Source: Novosphingobium sp. Chol11 (GTDB lineage Bacteria > Pseudomonadota > Alphaproteobacteria > Sphingomonadales > Sphingomonadaceae). From it: a stretch of 64,000 nucleotides of DNA. The translations under genes were made by a program, and so were the position numbers. A model generated the notes under the pieces. The model had not been told where the DNA came from, searched no databases, and saw only the letters and a program-made list of their open reading frames with translations. Of this stretch, positions 8,000 through 16,572 are shown piece after piece; position 1 is the stretch's first letter; every line of letters begins with the position of its first letter. The stretch lies in contig NZ_OBMU01000003.1 in NCBI RefSeq assembly GCF_900218065.1, forward strand, positions 1 through 64,000, read 5' to 3'.

Positions 8000-9084
8000 T
8001 CGGCTTGTCCGCCGCCCTGGCGCAATTCGCGCCAGCGGCTCGGCGATGATCCGGTCCATTGCTGGAAGGCGCGGCGGAAGGCGCCTGTGTCGCTGAACTG
8101 CGTCCGGCGGCCGACTTCGGTGATGGTGAGGCGGGGATCGTCGAGCAGCCGGGTGGCGAGGGCGCGCCGTGCCTCGGTCTTGAGCTGGACGAGGGACGTG
8201 CCTTCATCGGCCAGGCGTCGCTTCAGCGTGGCGACGCTGATGCTGAACTGGCGCGCGAGCCTGGACGCGGTGGCGGGCGCCTCTCCGCTGGCGAGCATCG
8301 CGCTGAAGAGATGCTGGATGCGTTCCGACAGGGGGGCGTCCAGCGACTGAGGCTGCTCGACGTCGAAGGGGAAGCGTTCGAGCAGATGCTCAAGCTCATG
8401 ATGGCTGCGCAGCACCGGGCGGTCGAGATAACTGGCGGGAAAGCGCAGGCTGTTTTCGGGCGCGCCATGCTGCATGGGGACGGGCATGAGGTAGGAAATG
8501 GTCTGCTCGTCCAGCAGGGGCGGATAGCGCATCGCCGCGCCCAGTAGCGGAATATCCTCACCGATGAGCCAGCCGAACAGGCGGTAGTAGGTAGAGAGGC
8601 CCGCAAGGTCCGACACATAGGCGCTCGCATTGCGGATTTTACGCGGCGTGGCCATGTCCAGACGCGCGACCCCGTCATCGACCTTCAGCCGCAGTCGACC
8701 GGCGCGCGGGCCGATAAGGGCGGAAAAGCGATCCGTGCGCTCGATCACGTCCGCCAATGTGCGGCAGGTGATGATGCAGTGGCAGAGCATGTCCACCCCC
8801 TCCTTCGTCAGCGGCTCACGTCCTTCCTGCCGTGCCGCCTGCGCGTCCAGAGCCCAGGTGCAATGGGCATAGAGGCGGGTGAAGTCATCCTGGACAAGCC
8901 CGCGCTGCGCGGCGGCTCCCCCGATCGGCGGCCCAATGAGATGGGCGAGGCTCGCCTGCCGCAGTAGCTCTGCCGGATCGACGCCGATCTCCTCGACCAG
9001 CCGCAGCAGATCGCGGGCGATGGCGACCGGAACGCGAGTGGCGACCGGACGGGACAGATGTTTGGTGTTGAGCCTTTTTGTCAT
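7993..9084 (-). CDS. AraC-family transcriptional regulator (arabinose-binding-like sensor domain)
   Basis: The 363-residue protein has a long N-terminal effector domain of the AraC-type arabinose-binding-like group (EEIGVDPAELLRQASLAH, and later cupin-poor helical segments). The C-terminal AraC DNA-binding domain begins near residue 255 (SISVATLKRRLADEG) and ends with a second helix-turn-helix (FSDTGAFRRAFQQWTGSSP). Such regulators often control catabolic operons through an aromatic or fatty ligand. It is divergent from the SnoaL-OYE-SDR-BVMO gene series that starts at 9163, so it is the obvious candidate activator for that run. Confidence 0.92.
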   Translation of the reverse strand: MTKRLNTKHLSRPVATRVPVAIARDLLRLVEEIGVDPAELLRQASLAHLIGPPIGGAAAQRGLVQDDFTRLYAHCTWALDAQAARQEGREPLTKEGVDMLCHCIITCRTLADVIERTDRFSALIGPRAGRLRLKVDDGVARLDMATPRKIRNASAYVSDLAGLSTYYRLFGWLIGEDIPLLGAAMRYPPLLDEQTISYLMPVPMQHGAPENSLRFPASYLDRPVLRSHHELEHLLERFPFDVEQPQSLDAPLSERIQHLFSAMLASGEAPATASRLARQFSISVATLKRRLADEGTSLVQLKTEARRALATRLLDDPRLTITEVGRRTQFSDTGAFRRAFQQWTGSSPSRWRELRQGGGQADQ

Positions 9085-9162
9085 GACCTTTGAGCTATTT
9101 TGGCATTTTCAGAACCAAGGGGATAGCGGAAACAAGCGGTCCAACGAGAAAGGATCGAGAGG

Positions 9163-9792
9163 GTGGCGGACGAGAGCCTGATTGCGCGGATAGACCGACT
9201 GGAATCGCTGGATGCGATCCGGCAACTGGCCGCGAAATATTCCCTGGCGCTGGACATGCGCGACTCCGATGCCTGGGTGAACCTGTTCCCCGAAGATGTG
9301 AAGGTCGGCGGCGGCAAGCAGGGCCGCAAGGCGCTGCGCGACTGGTTCGACGAAACCCATTCGATGCAGTTCGACGGTACGTCCCACCATATTGGCGGAC
9401 ATGTCATCGATTTCGACGATCCGGACCATGCGCAAGGCGTCGTCTATTCGAAGAATGAGCATGAGACGGGCGCCGAATGGGTCATCATGCAGATGATGTA
9501 TTTCGACAAATATGAGCGGATCGAAGGCCGCTGGTATTTCCGCCGCCGCCTGCCGCTTTATTGGTACGCGACCGACCTCAACAAGCCGCCGATTGGCGAT
9601 CGCAAGATGCGGTGGCCCGGCGTGCAGCCCTATCATGGCAGCTTCCACGACCTGTTCCCGAGCTGGAAAAGCTATTGGGACCGTCTGGGCCAGCCGCATG
9701 ACGGCCCAGTCGAAGCGCCCGCTCCGCTGGAAAAATTCATCGAAACGATGCGTCGGGGCGCGCCGCTGCCCAAGCCGCGCGTGCGGAGTTGA
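9163..9792 (+). CDS. SnoaL-like (NTF2-fold) protein, possible dehydratase or isomerase
   Basis: The 209-residue protein starts at GTG 9163 after an AAAGGATCGAGAGG stretch and opens with the family helix RIDRLESLDAIRQLAAKYS. The central GTSHHIGGHVIDF strand carries paired His residues as in BaiE/scytalone dehydratase-type SnoaL_4 proteins. An Arg/Trp-rich extension (EGRWYFRRRLPLYWYATD) and a longer C-terminal tail set it apart from the 168-residue homologue near 3 kb. It is the first gene of the run leading to the OYE, SDR, KstD-like and BVMO genes. Confidence 0.8.
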   Translation: MADESLIARIDRLESLDAIRQLAAKYSLALDMRDSDAWVNLFPEDVKVGGGKQGRKALRDWFDETHSMQFDGTSHHIGGHVIDFDDPDHAQGVVYSKNEHETGAEWVIMQMMYFDKYERIEGRWYFRRRLPLYWYATDLNKPPIGDRKMRWPGVQPYHGSFHDLFPSWKSYWDRLGQPHDGPVEAPAPLEKFIETMRRGAPLPKPRVRS

Positions 9793-9796
9793 TGCC

Positions 9797-10870
9797 ATGA
9801 CGGATATTTTCTCACCCGTGACGCTGGGTGACATTGCGCTGTCCAACCGGATCGTCATGGCGCCGATGACCCGCGACCGGGCCGGGCCGGGCGACGTGCC
9901 GACCGACATCATGGTCGAATATTACCGCCAGCGCGCCAGTGCCGGGTTGATCGTGACGGAGGGGACGCAGCCTTCGCCCACCGGCAAGGGATATTGGCGC
10001 ACGCCCGGCATCCATAGCGAAGCGCAGGTCGAAGGCTGGCGCAAGGTTGCCGACGCTGTCCATCGCGCGGGCGGAAAGATCGTCATGCAGTTGATGCATG
10101 TCGGCCGTGCTGCCGTGCAGGCGAACAAGGATGCGGATGCGGAAACCGTTTCGCCGTCAGCCATTCAGTGCCCGGACAAGATTCCCGGACCCGATGGCGT
10201 TCCGGTGGAAACGGTCGTGCCGCGCGCGCTGGAAACCGACGAAATTCCCGGCGTCATCGCTGAATATGTGAAGGCTGCCCGCAACGCGATCGCGGCTGGT
10301 CTGGACGGGATAGAACTGCATTGCGCCAGCGGATACCTGCCGATGCAGTTCCTGTCTTCGAACAGCAACCAGCGCACGGACCGCTATGGCGGATCGGTCG
10401 AGAACCGCATCCGTTTCGTGGTCGAGCTGCTGCAAGCACTTGCCGCAGCCGTGGGTGCGGGCCGGGTCGGTTTCCGCATCTGTCCGGGCGTCAAGTTCAA
10501 CGGCATGGACGATGCGAACCCGCATGAAACCTATGCGGCATTGCTCAAGGCCATTGATGGCCTGGGCCTCGCCTACTGCCATTTGATCCACATTCCGCTG
10601 GAGGGGCAGGACGCGCTCGATCTGGTTCGCGCCAATTGGAGCGGCCCGGTGATCGAGAATGGTGGCCTGAACCTGGAAAAGGCGTCTGCCGTGATTGCGG
10701 AGGGCAAGGCGGAGGCAGTGTCCTTCGGCTATCTCTATATCGCCAATCCCGATCTGGTGGAGCGCTTCCAAACCGGTGCCGCGCTCAACAAGGCCAATCG
10801 CGCCAGTTTTTACACCGGGGATGGCGACGATCGGATCGGCTATCTGGATTATGCGCTGCTGGACGCCTGA
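9797..10870 (+). CDS. Old Yellow Enzyme family NADH:flavin oxidoreductase / ene-reductase
   Basis: The 357-residue TIM-barrel protein starts MTDIFSPVTLGDIALSNRIV with the OYE motif MAPMTRDR. It shows FLSSNSNQRTDRYGGS, typical of the NemA/OPR class, and an FMN-binding C-terminus (IENGGLNLEKA). OYEs use FMN and NAD(P)H to reduce C=C bonds conjugated to carbonyl groups. The substrate-binding pair is usually H-x-x-N or H-x-x-H; here it reads H-C-A-S-G-Y, with Ser at the second site. The ATG follows the upstream stop by 4 bp, so the gene is part of the same transcript as its neighbours. Confidence 0.93.
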   Translation: MTDIFSPVTLGDIALSNRIVMAPMTRDRAGPGDVPTDIMVEYYRQRASAGLIVTEGTQPSPTGKGYWRTPGIHSEAQVEGWRKVADAVHRAGGKIVMQLMHVGRAAVQANKDADAETVSPSAIQCPDKIPGPDGVPVETVVPRALETDEIPGVIAEYVKAARNAIAAGLDGIELHCASGYLPMQFLSSNSNQRTDRYGGSVENRIRFVVELLQALAAAVGAGRVGFRICPGVKFNGMDDANPHETYAALLKAIDGLGLAYCHLIHIPLEGQDALDLVRANWSGPVIENGGLNLEKASAVIAEGKAEAVSFGYLYIANPDLVERFQTGAALNKANRASFYTGDGDDRIGYLDYALLDA

Positions 10871-10908
10871 AGCGTCGAGAAACATCACAAGAATATAGGA
10901 GAGCTAAA

Positions 10909-11700
10909 ATGGCAAAGCTGCTGGAAGGGCGCACGGCGCTCGTCACCGGGGGCGGGCAGGGCGTGGGGCAGGGCATCGCCCGCGCGCTGGCCGCCGCCGG
11001 TGCGAATGTCGCGATCGCTCAGCGCAAGGCTGATCAGGGCGAGGAAGAAGCGCAATATCTGCGCGACACGCATGGGGTGGACGCCTTTTTCATCCGCACC
11101 GATGTGACGCAGCGCGCCGAGGTGGAAGCCATGGTTGAGGCGGTCCACCAGCGGTTCGGACGGCTCGACATATTGGTCAACAATGCTGGAGCCAGCTTCC
11201 CCAAGCGGATCGAAAAGCATAGCGACGAGGACATGGAGGGTTCCTTCGCGCTCAACTATTATGCCGTGTTCTGGGCGATGAAGGCGGCTTTCCCGATCAT
11301 GAAGGCGCAAGGCTATGGCCGCGTGATCAACCTGGGGTCGCTGAACGGCGTCAATGCGCATATGTTCACCGTCGCCTATAATGCCAGCAAGGAAGCGATG
11401 CGGGCGCTGACCCGGACTGCGGCGGTGGAATGGGGGCCGCACGGCATCACCTGCAACACCATCTGTCCTTCGGCGACGAGCCCGCAGGCGCGCGACTATT
11501 TCGCCGCCAACCCGGAAATGACGCAGGCGATCCTGCAGCAGGTTCCGGCAGGGCGATTTGGCGATGCGGAAAAGGATATCGGCCCGGTTGCCGTCTTCCT
11601 GGCCAGCGAAGGCGGCGGCTATATGAGCGGCAATACCCTCTTTGCCGATGGTGGCGCGCAGGTGAACGGCGTCGCCTGGCGGCCTGAAGTAGAGGATTGA
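10909..11700 (+). CDS. short-chain dehydrogenase/reductase (SDR)
   Basis: From ATG 10909, after a TAGGAGAG ribosome site, the product is 263 residues. It has the cofactor motif T-G-G-G-Q-G-V-G, NNAG, the catalytic Ser in NLGSLNGV and Y-N-A-S-K. The end has the GGAQ C-terminal segment common to FabG-like SDRs. It is a predicted NAD(P)-dependent alcohol/ketone oxidoreductase. It is the first of three consecutive, tightly spaced SDR genes, which suggests sequential oxidations or distinct stereoisomers of one substrate family. Confidence 0.92.
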   Translation: MAKLLEGRTALVTGGGQGVGQGIARALAAAGANVAIAQRKADQGEEEAQYLRDTHGVDAFFIRTDVTQRAEVEAMVEAVHQRFGRLDILVNNAGASFPKRIEKHSDEDMEGSFALNYYAVFWAMKAAFPIMKAQGYGRVINLGSLNGVNAHMFTVAYNASKEAMRALTRTAAVEWGPHGITCNTICPSATSPQARDYFAANPEMTQAILQQVPAGRFGDAEKDIGPVAVFLASEGGGYMSGNTLFADGGAQVNGVAWRPEVED

Positions 11701-11704
11701 TCCC

Positions 11705-12520
11705 ATGGAAAGGCTGAAGGGAAAGCGCGCGGTCGTGACAGGCGGCGCGCAGGGGATTGGCGCGGCCATCGCGCGCCGTCTTGCCGCGGAAGGCGCGACG
11801 GTCGCGGTGCTTGACCTGGATGCGGCGGCGGCTGGCGCAGTGCTGCCCGCGCCGCATGTCGGCATCGCTTGCAACGTGGCGGACACGGCGTCGGTGGACA
11901 GGGCCTTTGCCGAAGTGAAGCAGGCGCTGGGCGGCGTCGATGTGCTGGTCAACAATGCCGGACGGGGTAGCGCGGCGGGCGACGGCATGGACCGTTATTA
12001 TGCGGCACAGGCGGAGAGGGCCGAGCAGATCGCGCGTGGCGAGGAGCCGACCACCTTTGTCGACCAGACCATCCATTGCGGGGATGATGGCTGGTCGGGC
12101 GTGCTGGCGGTGACGCTGGACGGTACGTTCAAATGCAGCCGGGCTGCGGTTCGGCTGATGGCGGAGCAAGGCACCGGCGGCAACATCGTCAATATCGGAT
12201 CGACGTCCGGCGTGAAGGGCGATGGACCTGTCCCCTATTGCGCGGCGAAGGCAGCGGTGCTGGGCATGACGAGGGCCATGGCCCGGGAGCTTGCCGATCG
12301 CGGTATCCGAGTGAATGCGGTCAATCCCGGCGCTACCGAAACGCCGATCTATGCAACTTTGCCTGCCGAGATGAAGGACATGATCGCCGCCGACAGCCTG
12401 ATGAAGCGTCTTGCCCATCCGGACGAGATCGCCGGGGCGGTGGCGTTTCTGGCCGGGGATGACGGCAGCTTCGCCACCGGGAGCATCGTGACGGTGAACG
12501 GCGGGGCCTATTTCACATAA
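11705..12520 (+). CDS. short-chain dehydrogenase/reductase (SDR) with extended loop
   Basis: The 271-residue product has T-G-G-A-Q-G-I-G, NNAG near residue 83, the catalytic Ser in NIGSTSGV and Y-C-A-A-K. After NNAG there is an unusual hydrophilic stretch of about 40 residues (GDGMDRYYAAQAERAEQ and on) before the helix that normally follows. This could form a substrate-covering lid. It begins 4 bp after the previous SDR gene and is followed 22 bp later by a third SDR gene. Its substrate is unknown. Confidence 0.92.
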   Translation: MERLKGKRAVVTGGAQGIGAAIARRLAAEGATVAVLDLDAAAAGAVLPAPHVGIACNVADTASVDRAFAEVKQALGGVDVLVNNAGRGSAAGDGMDRYYAAQAERAEQIARGEEPTTFVDQTIHCGDDGWSGVLAVTLDGTFKCSRAAVRLMAEQGTGGNIVNIGSTSGVKGDGPVPYCAAKAAVLGMTRAMARELADRGIRVNAVNPGATETPIYATLPAEMKDMIAADSLMKRLAHPDEIAGAVAFLAGDDGSFATGSIVTVNGGAYFT

Positions 12521-12542
12521 ACAAGGCTGATGGGAGCAGGAC

Positions 12543-13298
12543 ATGAAGGCACTGGAAGGCAAGGCAGCGATCGTAACCGGCGGCGCGCGCGGGGTGGCCA
12601 AAGGTGTAGCGACCGCCTTCGTCAAGGCGGGCGCGCGTGTCCTGATCGTCGACCGGGAGGAGGAGCTTGGCCGCGCGACCGAGGCCGAGCTGCGCGCTCT
12701 GGGCGGAGAAGCGCATTTCCTGGCTATCGACTTGGCGCAGCGAGCCGAGTTACCGAAGATCGTCGAGGCGGCGATCGGCCGTTTCGGCGGGCTTGATGTG
12801 CTGGTGAACGCGGCGCAGGCTTCGCGCCAGTTGCCGCTTGCCGAGACGACCGACGAGGCCATGGAGGTCGCATTCGATACGGGCTTCTGGCCGACCTTCG
12901 TGTTGATGCGCGAGGCCTATCCGCATCTGGTTAGAGCCAAGGGATCCGTCATCAACTTCGCGACTGGCGCGGCGTTCGACGCGATCCCGACGCAGGGTTC
13001 CTACTGCGCGGCGAAGGAAGCGATCCGCGCGATTTCCAAGATCGCAGCCAGCGAATGGGGTGCGGAAGCGGTGCGGGTGAACATCATCTGCCCGTTCGCC
13101 AATTCTCCGGGCGTGATGGCGTGGAAAGAATGGGCGCCCGCCGATTATGATACGCAGATCAACAAGGTTTCCTTGAAGCGCATTGGCGATTGCGAAAAAG
13201 ACATTGGAGCAGCCGCCGTATTCTTGGCAAGCGATGCGGCAGGCTATATCACCGGGCAAACGCTGATGGTGGATGGGGGGCAGACAAAGGCTTTCTGA
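12543..13298 (+). CDS. short-chain dehydrogenase/reductase (SDR), altered glycine motif
   Basis: The 251-residue protein keeps the SDR layout: NNAG is replaced by VNAAQ, the catalytic Ser position reads NFATGAAF and the active site is Y-C-A-A-K. The cofactor loop is T-G-G-A-R-G-V-A, so the last Gly of the usual pattern is Ala and the conserved active-site Ser is not obvious. It may have altered cofactor affinity or a non-dehydrogenase role. An AGCAGGAC stretch precedes the ATG. It is the last of three adjacent SDR genes and almost touches the FAD enzyme gene downstream. Confidence 0.88.
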   Translation: MKALEGKAAIVTGGARGVAKGVATAFVKAGARVLIVDREEELGRATEAELRALGGEAHFLAIDLAQRAELPKIVEAAIGRFGGLDVLVNAAQASRQLPLAETTDEAMEVAFDTGFWPTFVLMREAYPHLVRAKGSVINFATGAAFDAIPTQGSYCAAKEAIRAISKIAASEWGAEAVRVNIICPFANSPGVMAWKEWAPADYDTQINKVSLKRIGDCEKDIGAAAVFLASDAAGYITGQTLMVDGGQTKAF

Positions 13299-13329
13299 TA
13301 CCGATCGCACAAGGAGAGGACAGTCTTTC

Positions 13330-14793
13330 GTGGCCGACATTTCGCTTCATCGCCCCTATCCCGCCAGCAAGGTTGAACGGTGGGATTTCGAAACCGACGT
13401 CGCGGTTATCGGCTTTGGCGCGACGGGTGCATGCGCGGCGATCGAAGCGGCAGCCGGTGGTGCGCGGGTCATGCTGTTTGAACGGGGTTCGGGCAGCGGC
13501 GGGGCGTCGGCGCTGTCGGGCGGCGAAATCTACATCGGCGGTGGCGGCGGCACGGATGCTCAGCGCGCGGCGGGGTTCGAGGACAGCACGGAGGATTTGG
13601 CTGCTTATCTGAAGGCGGCAGGCGGGCCGTGCGCGGATGAAGCGAAGTGCGATCTTTATGCGCGGGAATCGCTTGGCCATTATGCCTGGCTGAAGGAGCA
13701 GGGCATCCCCTATCGCGGCAACTTCCTGCCCGGCAAGCATATCGAGCCGACCGACGATTCCACGCTGATCTGGTCGGGAAGCGAGGCGGCATGGCCGTTC
13801 TGCGAGATCGCGAAGCCTGCGCCGCGCGGCCATGTGATTGCGCATATGGGCTGGGGCGGGGGTCGGCCGCTGGTCGATCTGCTGGAGGCTCGGGCAAAGG
13901 CGCTGGGCGTTGAAGTGACAACCGATGCGCGCGCCGTTGCGCTGGTGCAGGATGACGATCGGCGAGTAGTCGGCGTCATCGTGCGCATCGACAATGTCAA
14001 TCGCTTCGTCCGGGCGGCAAAGGGCGTCATCCTCTGCACGGGCGGCTTTGCCTTCAACGAGGATATGCGGCGGCGCTATTGCCCCGACACGTTCAAGATC
14101 AGCAGCCCGATCGGCGATCAGGATGACGGCGTGGGCATCGAACTGGGCGTTGGTGCGGGCGGCGACGCCATCCATATGGAACAGTTCTTCACGACCTGCC
14201 CCTGGACCATGCCGGAGCCGCAGGCTCATGGCGTTTTCGTGAACCAGATGGGCCAGCGCTTCATCAACGAGGATTGCTATCACGGCCGGGTCAGCCGCGT
14301 TGCCATCGACCAGATGGGCGACAGGGTCTATCTGCTGCTCGACATCGCTCATTTCGACGAGCCGCTGCCCATGGCGGGGATGACGATAGCGGGCACGGGC
14401 GACAGCTGGGAAGAAGTCGAGGCCGAGCTGGAAATGGCGCCGGGTACGCTCTCTGCCACCATGGCATTCTACAATGCGCATGCGCGGGAAGGGCGCGATC
14501 CGCTGTTCCACAAGCGCGCGCCGATCCTGACGCCGCTGGATCAGGGGCCGTTCGTGGCGCTGGAGCTGAATTTCGCGACCAGCTATTTCAGCTTCTTCAC
14601 GCTGGGGGGCTTGAGGACCTCGACCGATGGCGAGGTGCTGGACCGGGCCGGTGCGCCGGTCGCTGGACTGTTCGCGGCGGGGCGCTGTACTTCGGGGCTG
14701 CCGGCATGGGGGCATGGTTATAGCTCTGGCCTCAGCCTTGCCGACTGCACCTTCTTCGGCCGCCAGGCTGGGCGGAAAGCCGCGCAGGGCTGA
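13330..14793 (+). CDS. FAD-dependent dehydrogenase, 3-ketosteroid dehydrogenase / fumarate reductase-like
   Basis: With the GTG start at 13330, preceded by AAGGAGAGG, the protein is 487 residues. An ATG at 13273 would overlap the SDR gene. It opens with a dinucleotide-binding motif (DVAVIGFGATGACAAIEAA) and ends with the FAD-contacting segment AAGRCTSGLPAWGHGYSSG, typical of the FAD-binding-2 family. This family includes 3-ketosteroid-delta1-dehydrogenases, fumarate reductases and urocanate reductase. No signal peptide or haem motif is seen. In this context a ring desaturation or reduction next to a ketone is the best guess. Confidence 0.88.
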   Translation: MADISLHRPYPASKVERWDFETDVAVIGFGATGACAAIEAAAGGARVMLFERGSGSGGASALSGGEIYIGGGGGTDAQRAAGFEDSTEDLAAYLKAAGGPCADEAKCDLYARESLGHYAWLKEQGIPYRGNFLPGKHIEPTDDSTLIWSGSEAAWPFCEIAKPAPRGHVIAHMGWGGGRPLVDLLEARAKALGVEVTTDARAVALVQDDDRRVVGVIVRIDNVNRFVRAAKGVILCTGGFAFNEDMRRRYCPDTFKISSPIGDQDDGVGIELGVGAGGDAIHMEQFFTTCPWTMPEPQAHGVFVNQMGQRFINEDCYHGRVSRVAIDQMGDRVYLLLDIAHFDEPLPMAGMTIAGTGDSWEEVEAELEMAPGTLSATMAFYNAHAREGRDPLFHKRAPILTPLDQGPFVALELNFATSYFSFFTLGGLRTSTDGEVLDRAGAPVAGLFAAGRCTSGLPAWGHGYSSGLSLADCTFFGRQAGRKAAQG

Positions 14794-14892
14794 TCTTCGC
14801 TTGTTGGTTGGCGCCTGATCCATTTGAATGATGTGCGGCATGGTCCGTTGCGGCATCATGATGGTCAGGAACACAGCCAACAGGAGAGTGAC

Positions 14893-16389
14893 TTGTCCAT
14901 CGATCAGGGCCGCAAAGGCCTGCGCTTCGCCGTTATCGGAGCAGGCATGGCCGGCATCCTTGCCGCCATTCGCCTGCGCCAGGCGGGCGAGGATTTCACG
15001 GTTTTCGAAAAGGCCGGGCGGCTAGGCGGCACCTGGCGGGAAAACCGGTATCCGGGCCTGACCTGCGACGTGCCCGCGCACGCCTATACCTATAGTTTCG
15101 AGCCCTATGCGGAATGGGACGCCTATTATGCCAAGGGCGGCGAGATCCAGACCTATTTCGAGAAGACGGCGGAAAAATACGGCATCATGCCGCACGTCCG
15201 CTTCGACAGCGAAGTCGTGTCCACGGTATGGGACGAAGGCGCTGGCGTCTGGCGTCTGGGACTGATCACCGGTGAAGAGGTCGAGGCGGAGGTCGTCATC
15301 GCGGCTTCGGGCGTTCTGCACCATCCCAAGCTCCCCGACATCGAAGGGCTGGACAGCTTCGAGGGGCAAGCGTTCCACAGCGCCCGCTGGCAGGATGATG
15401 CGCTGGTCGACGGCGCGCGGGTGGGTGTGGTCGGCAATGGGTCCACCGGCGTGCAGATCGTCACCGCGCTGAGCAAGCGTGCATCGAAGCTGGTACATTT
15501 CCAGCGCTCGCCGCAGTGGATCATGCCTGTCCCCTATTTCCAGTATAGCGAGGAAGAAAAGGAAGCCTTTCGCCGCGACCCTGCGCTGATCGAGGATATT
15601 CGCAACAACAAGGAATATTGGGACAGCATCTTCCGCTTCACCCATGCCATCACGGATACGCATGGTCCGGAGATCGCGGCGATCGAGCAAATCTGCCTCG
15701 ATAATCTGGAGAACAGCATCCGCGATCCTGAGCTCCGGGAAAAACTGCGCCCCAATTATCGCGCGGCGTGCAAGCGGCTGATCTACAGCTGGTCCTATTA
15801 TGACGCCGTGCAATCGCCGAACGTAGAGGTGGAGCGGAATCGCATCGCCCGCGTCGAGGCCAAGGGCGTGCGGATGGAAGACGGGCGGCTGCACGAACTT
15901 GATACGCTGGTGCTGGCGACCGGCTTCCATGCGGACCGCTTCATCCGCCCGACAACGGTTCTGGGCCGGGGTGGCGTTTCGCTCGATGATATATGGTCTG
16001 TTCGTCCGACGGCCTATTATGCCGTGACCATCCCGGGCTTTCCGAACTTCTTCATGTTGAATGGTCCGACCGGTCCTGTCGGCAACTTCTCCCTGATCGA
16101 CATTGCGGAGAAGCAATGGGCATATGTGGATCAGCTGATCGATCTGCTGCGGTCGGGTGAGGCCCGGACGATCGAACCGAGCGCTGACGCTCACGCCGAT
16201 TATGAGGAGCGGCGGATTGCGGCGGCGCGTACGACGATCTTCGGATCGGGTTGCAACAGCTGGTATCTGGATGCCACCGGCGTTCCGGCAAGCTGGCCCT
16301 GGAGCTATGAGGCATTTGCCGATGCCATGGCGGCTCCGGTGCTGACGGATTATCGAGTTGAGGCTGCGGCTGAACTGGTTGAGCGGTGA
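14893..16389 (+). CDS. Baeyer-Villiger flavin monooxygenase (BVMO)
   Basis: The 498-residue protein has two Rossmann motifs, G-A-G-M-A-G at residues 16-21 and G-N-G-S-T-G at 181-186. Between them is the BVMO fingerprint F-x-G-x-x-x-H-x-x-x-W (Phe156 to Trp166). Such enzymes use FAD, NADPH and O2 to insert oxygen beside a ketone carbonyl, giving an ester or lactone. The TTG at 14893 follows ACAGGAGAGTGAC and is the better start; an ATG at 14824 would add 23 residues with no family character. It closes the plus-strand run and is followed by an inverted repeat and a terminator. Confidence 0.93.
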   Translation: MSIDQGRKGLRFAVIGAGMAGILAAIRLRQAGEDFTVFEKAGRLGGTWRENRYPGLTCDVPAHAYTYSFEPYAEWDAYYAKGGEIQTYFEKTAEKYGIMPHVRFDSEVVSTVWDEGAGVWRLGLITGEEVEAEVVIAASGVLHHPKLPDIEGLDSFEGQAFHSARWQDDALVDGARVGVVGNGSTGVQIVTALSKRASKLVHFQRSPQWIMPVPYFQYSEEEKEAFRRDPALIEDIRNNKEYWDSIFRFTHAITDTHGPEIAAIEQICLDNLENSIRDPELREKLRPNYRAACKRLIYSWSYYDAVQSPNVEVERNRIARVEAKGVRMEDGRLHELDTLVLATGFHADRFIRPTTVLGRGGVSLDDIWSVRPTAYYAVTIPGFPNFFMLNGPTGPVGNFSLIDIAEKQWAYVDQLIDLLRSGEARTIEPSADAHADYEERRIAAARTTIFGSGCNSWYLDATGVPASWPWSYEAFADAMAAPVLTDYRVEAAAELVER

Positions 16390-16410
16390 GGGGTTTTTAA
16401 TCCCTCAAAT

Positions 16411-16485
16411 CCGTTCGGACTGAGTTTGTCGAAGCCCCTCACTGCATAAAGAAGTAAGGCCCTTCGACAGGCTCAGGGCGAACGG
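16411..16485. repeat. long imperfect inverted repeat of the CCGTTCG...CGAACGG type
   Basis: Two arms of about 24 bases, CCGTTCGGACTGAGTTTGTC plus GAAG and CTTCGACAGGCTCAGGGCGA plus ACGG, are inverted copies with a few mismatches, separated by about 24 bp. Intergenic elements of this type are scattered in many copies in sphingomonad and other proteobacterial genomes. Here it lies after the BVMO gene and before a strong hairpin terminator. Confidence 0.7.
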
Positions 16486-16521
16486 TTGTTGGGTGGTCTC
16501 GATAAGGGGCAGCTCAGATAC

Positions 16522-16552
16522 AAAAAGGGGAGCGTTGCGGCGCTCCCCTTTT
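16522..16552. terminator. bidirectional Rho-independent terminator
   Basis: An 8-bp GC-rich stem, GGGGAGCG / CGCTCCCC, with the six-base loop TTGCGG is flanked by AAAAA on the left and TTTT on the right. It therefore reads as an intrinsic terminator on both strands. It sits between the convergent BVMO gene and the large OYE-type reductase gene and probably ends both transcripts. Confidence 0.85.
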
Positions 16553-16572
16553 CTTTGGCCTTGAAGATCAGA

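Noticed and set aside
13249-14880. 543-codon open frame on the minus strand opposite the KstD-like gene
   Set aside because: Arg/His-rich translation without family character; the plus-strand flavoprotein explains the region.
16387-16407. TGAGGG...CCCTCA hairpin after the BVMO gene
   Set aside because: Only a 6-bp stem and no following T-run; the stronger hairpin at 16522 explains termination.
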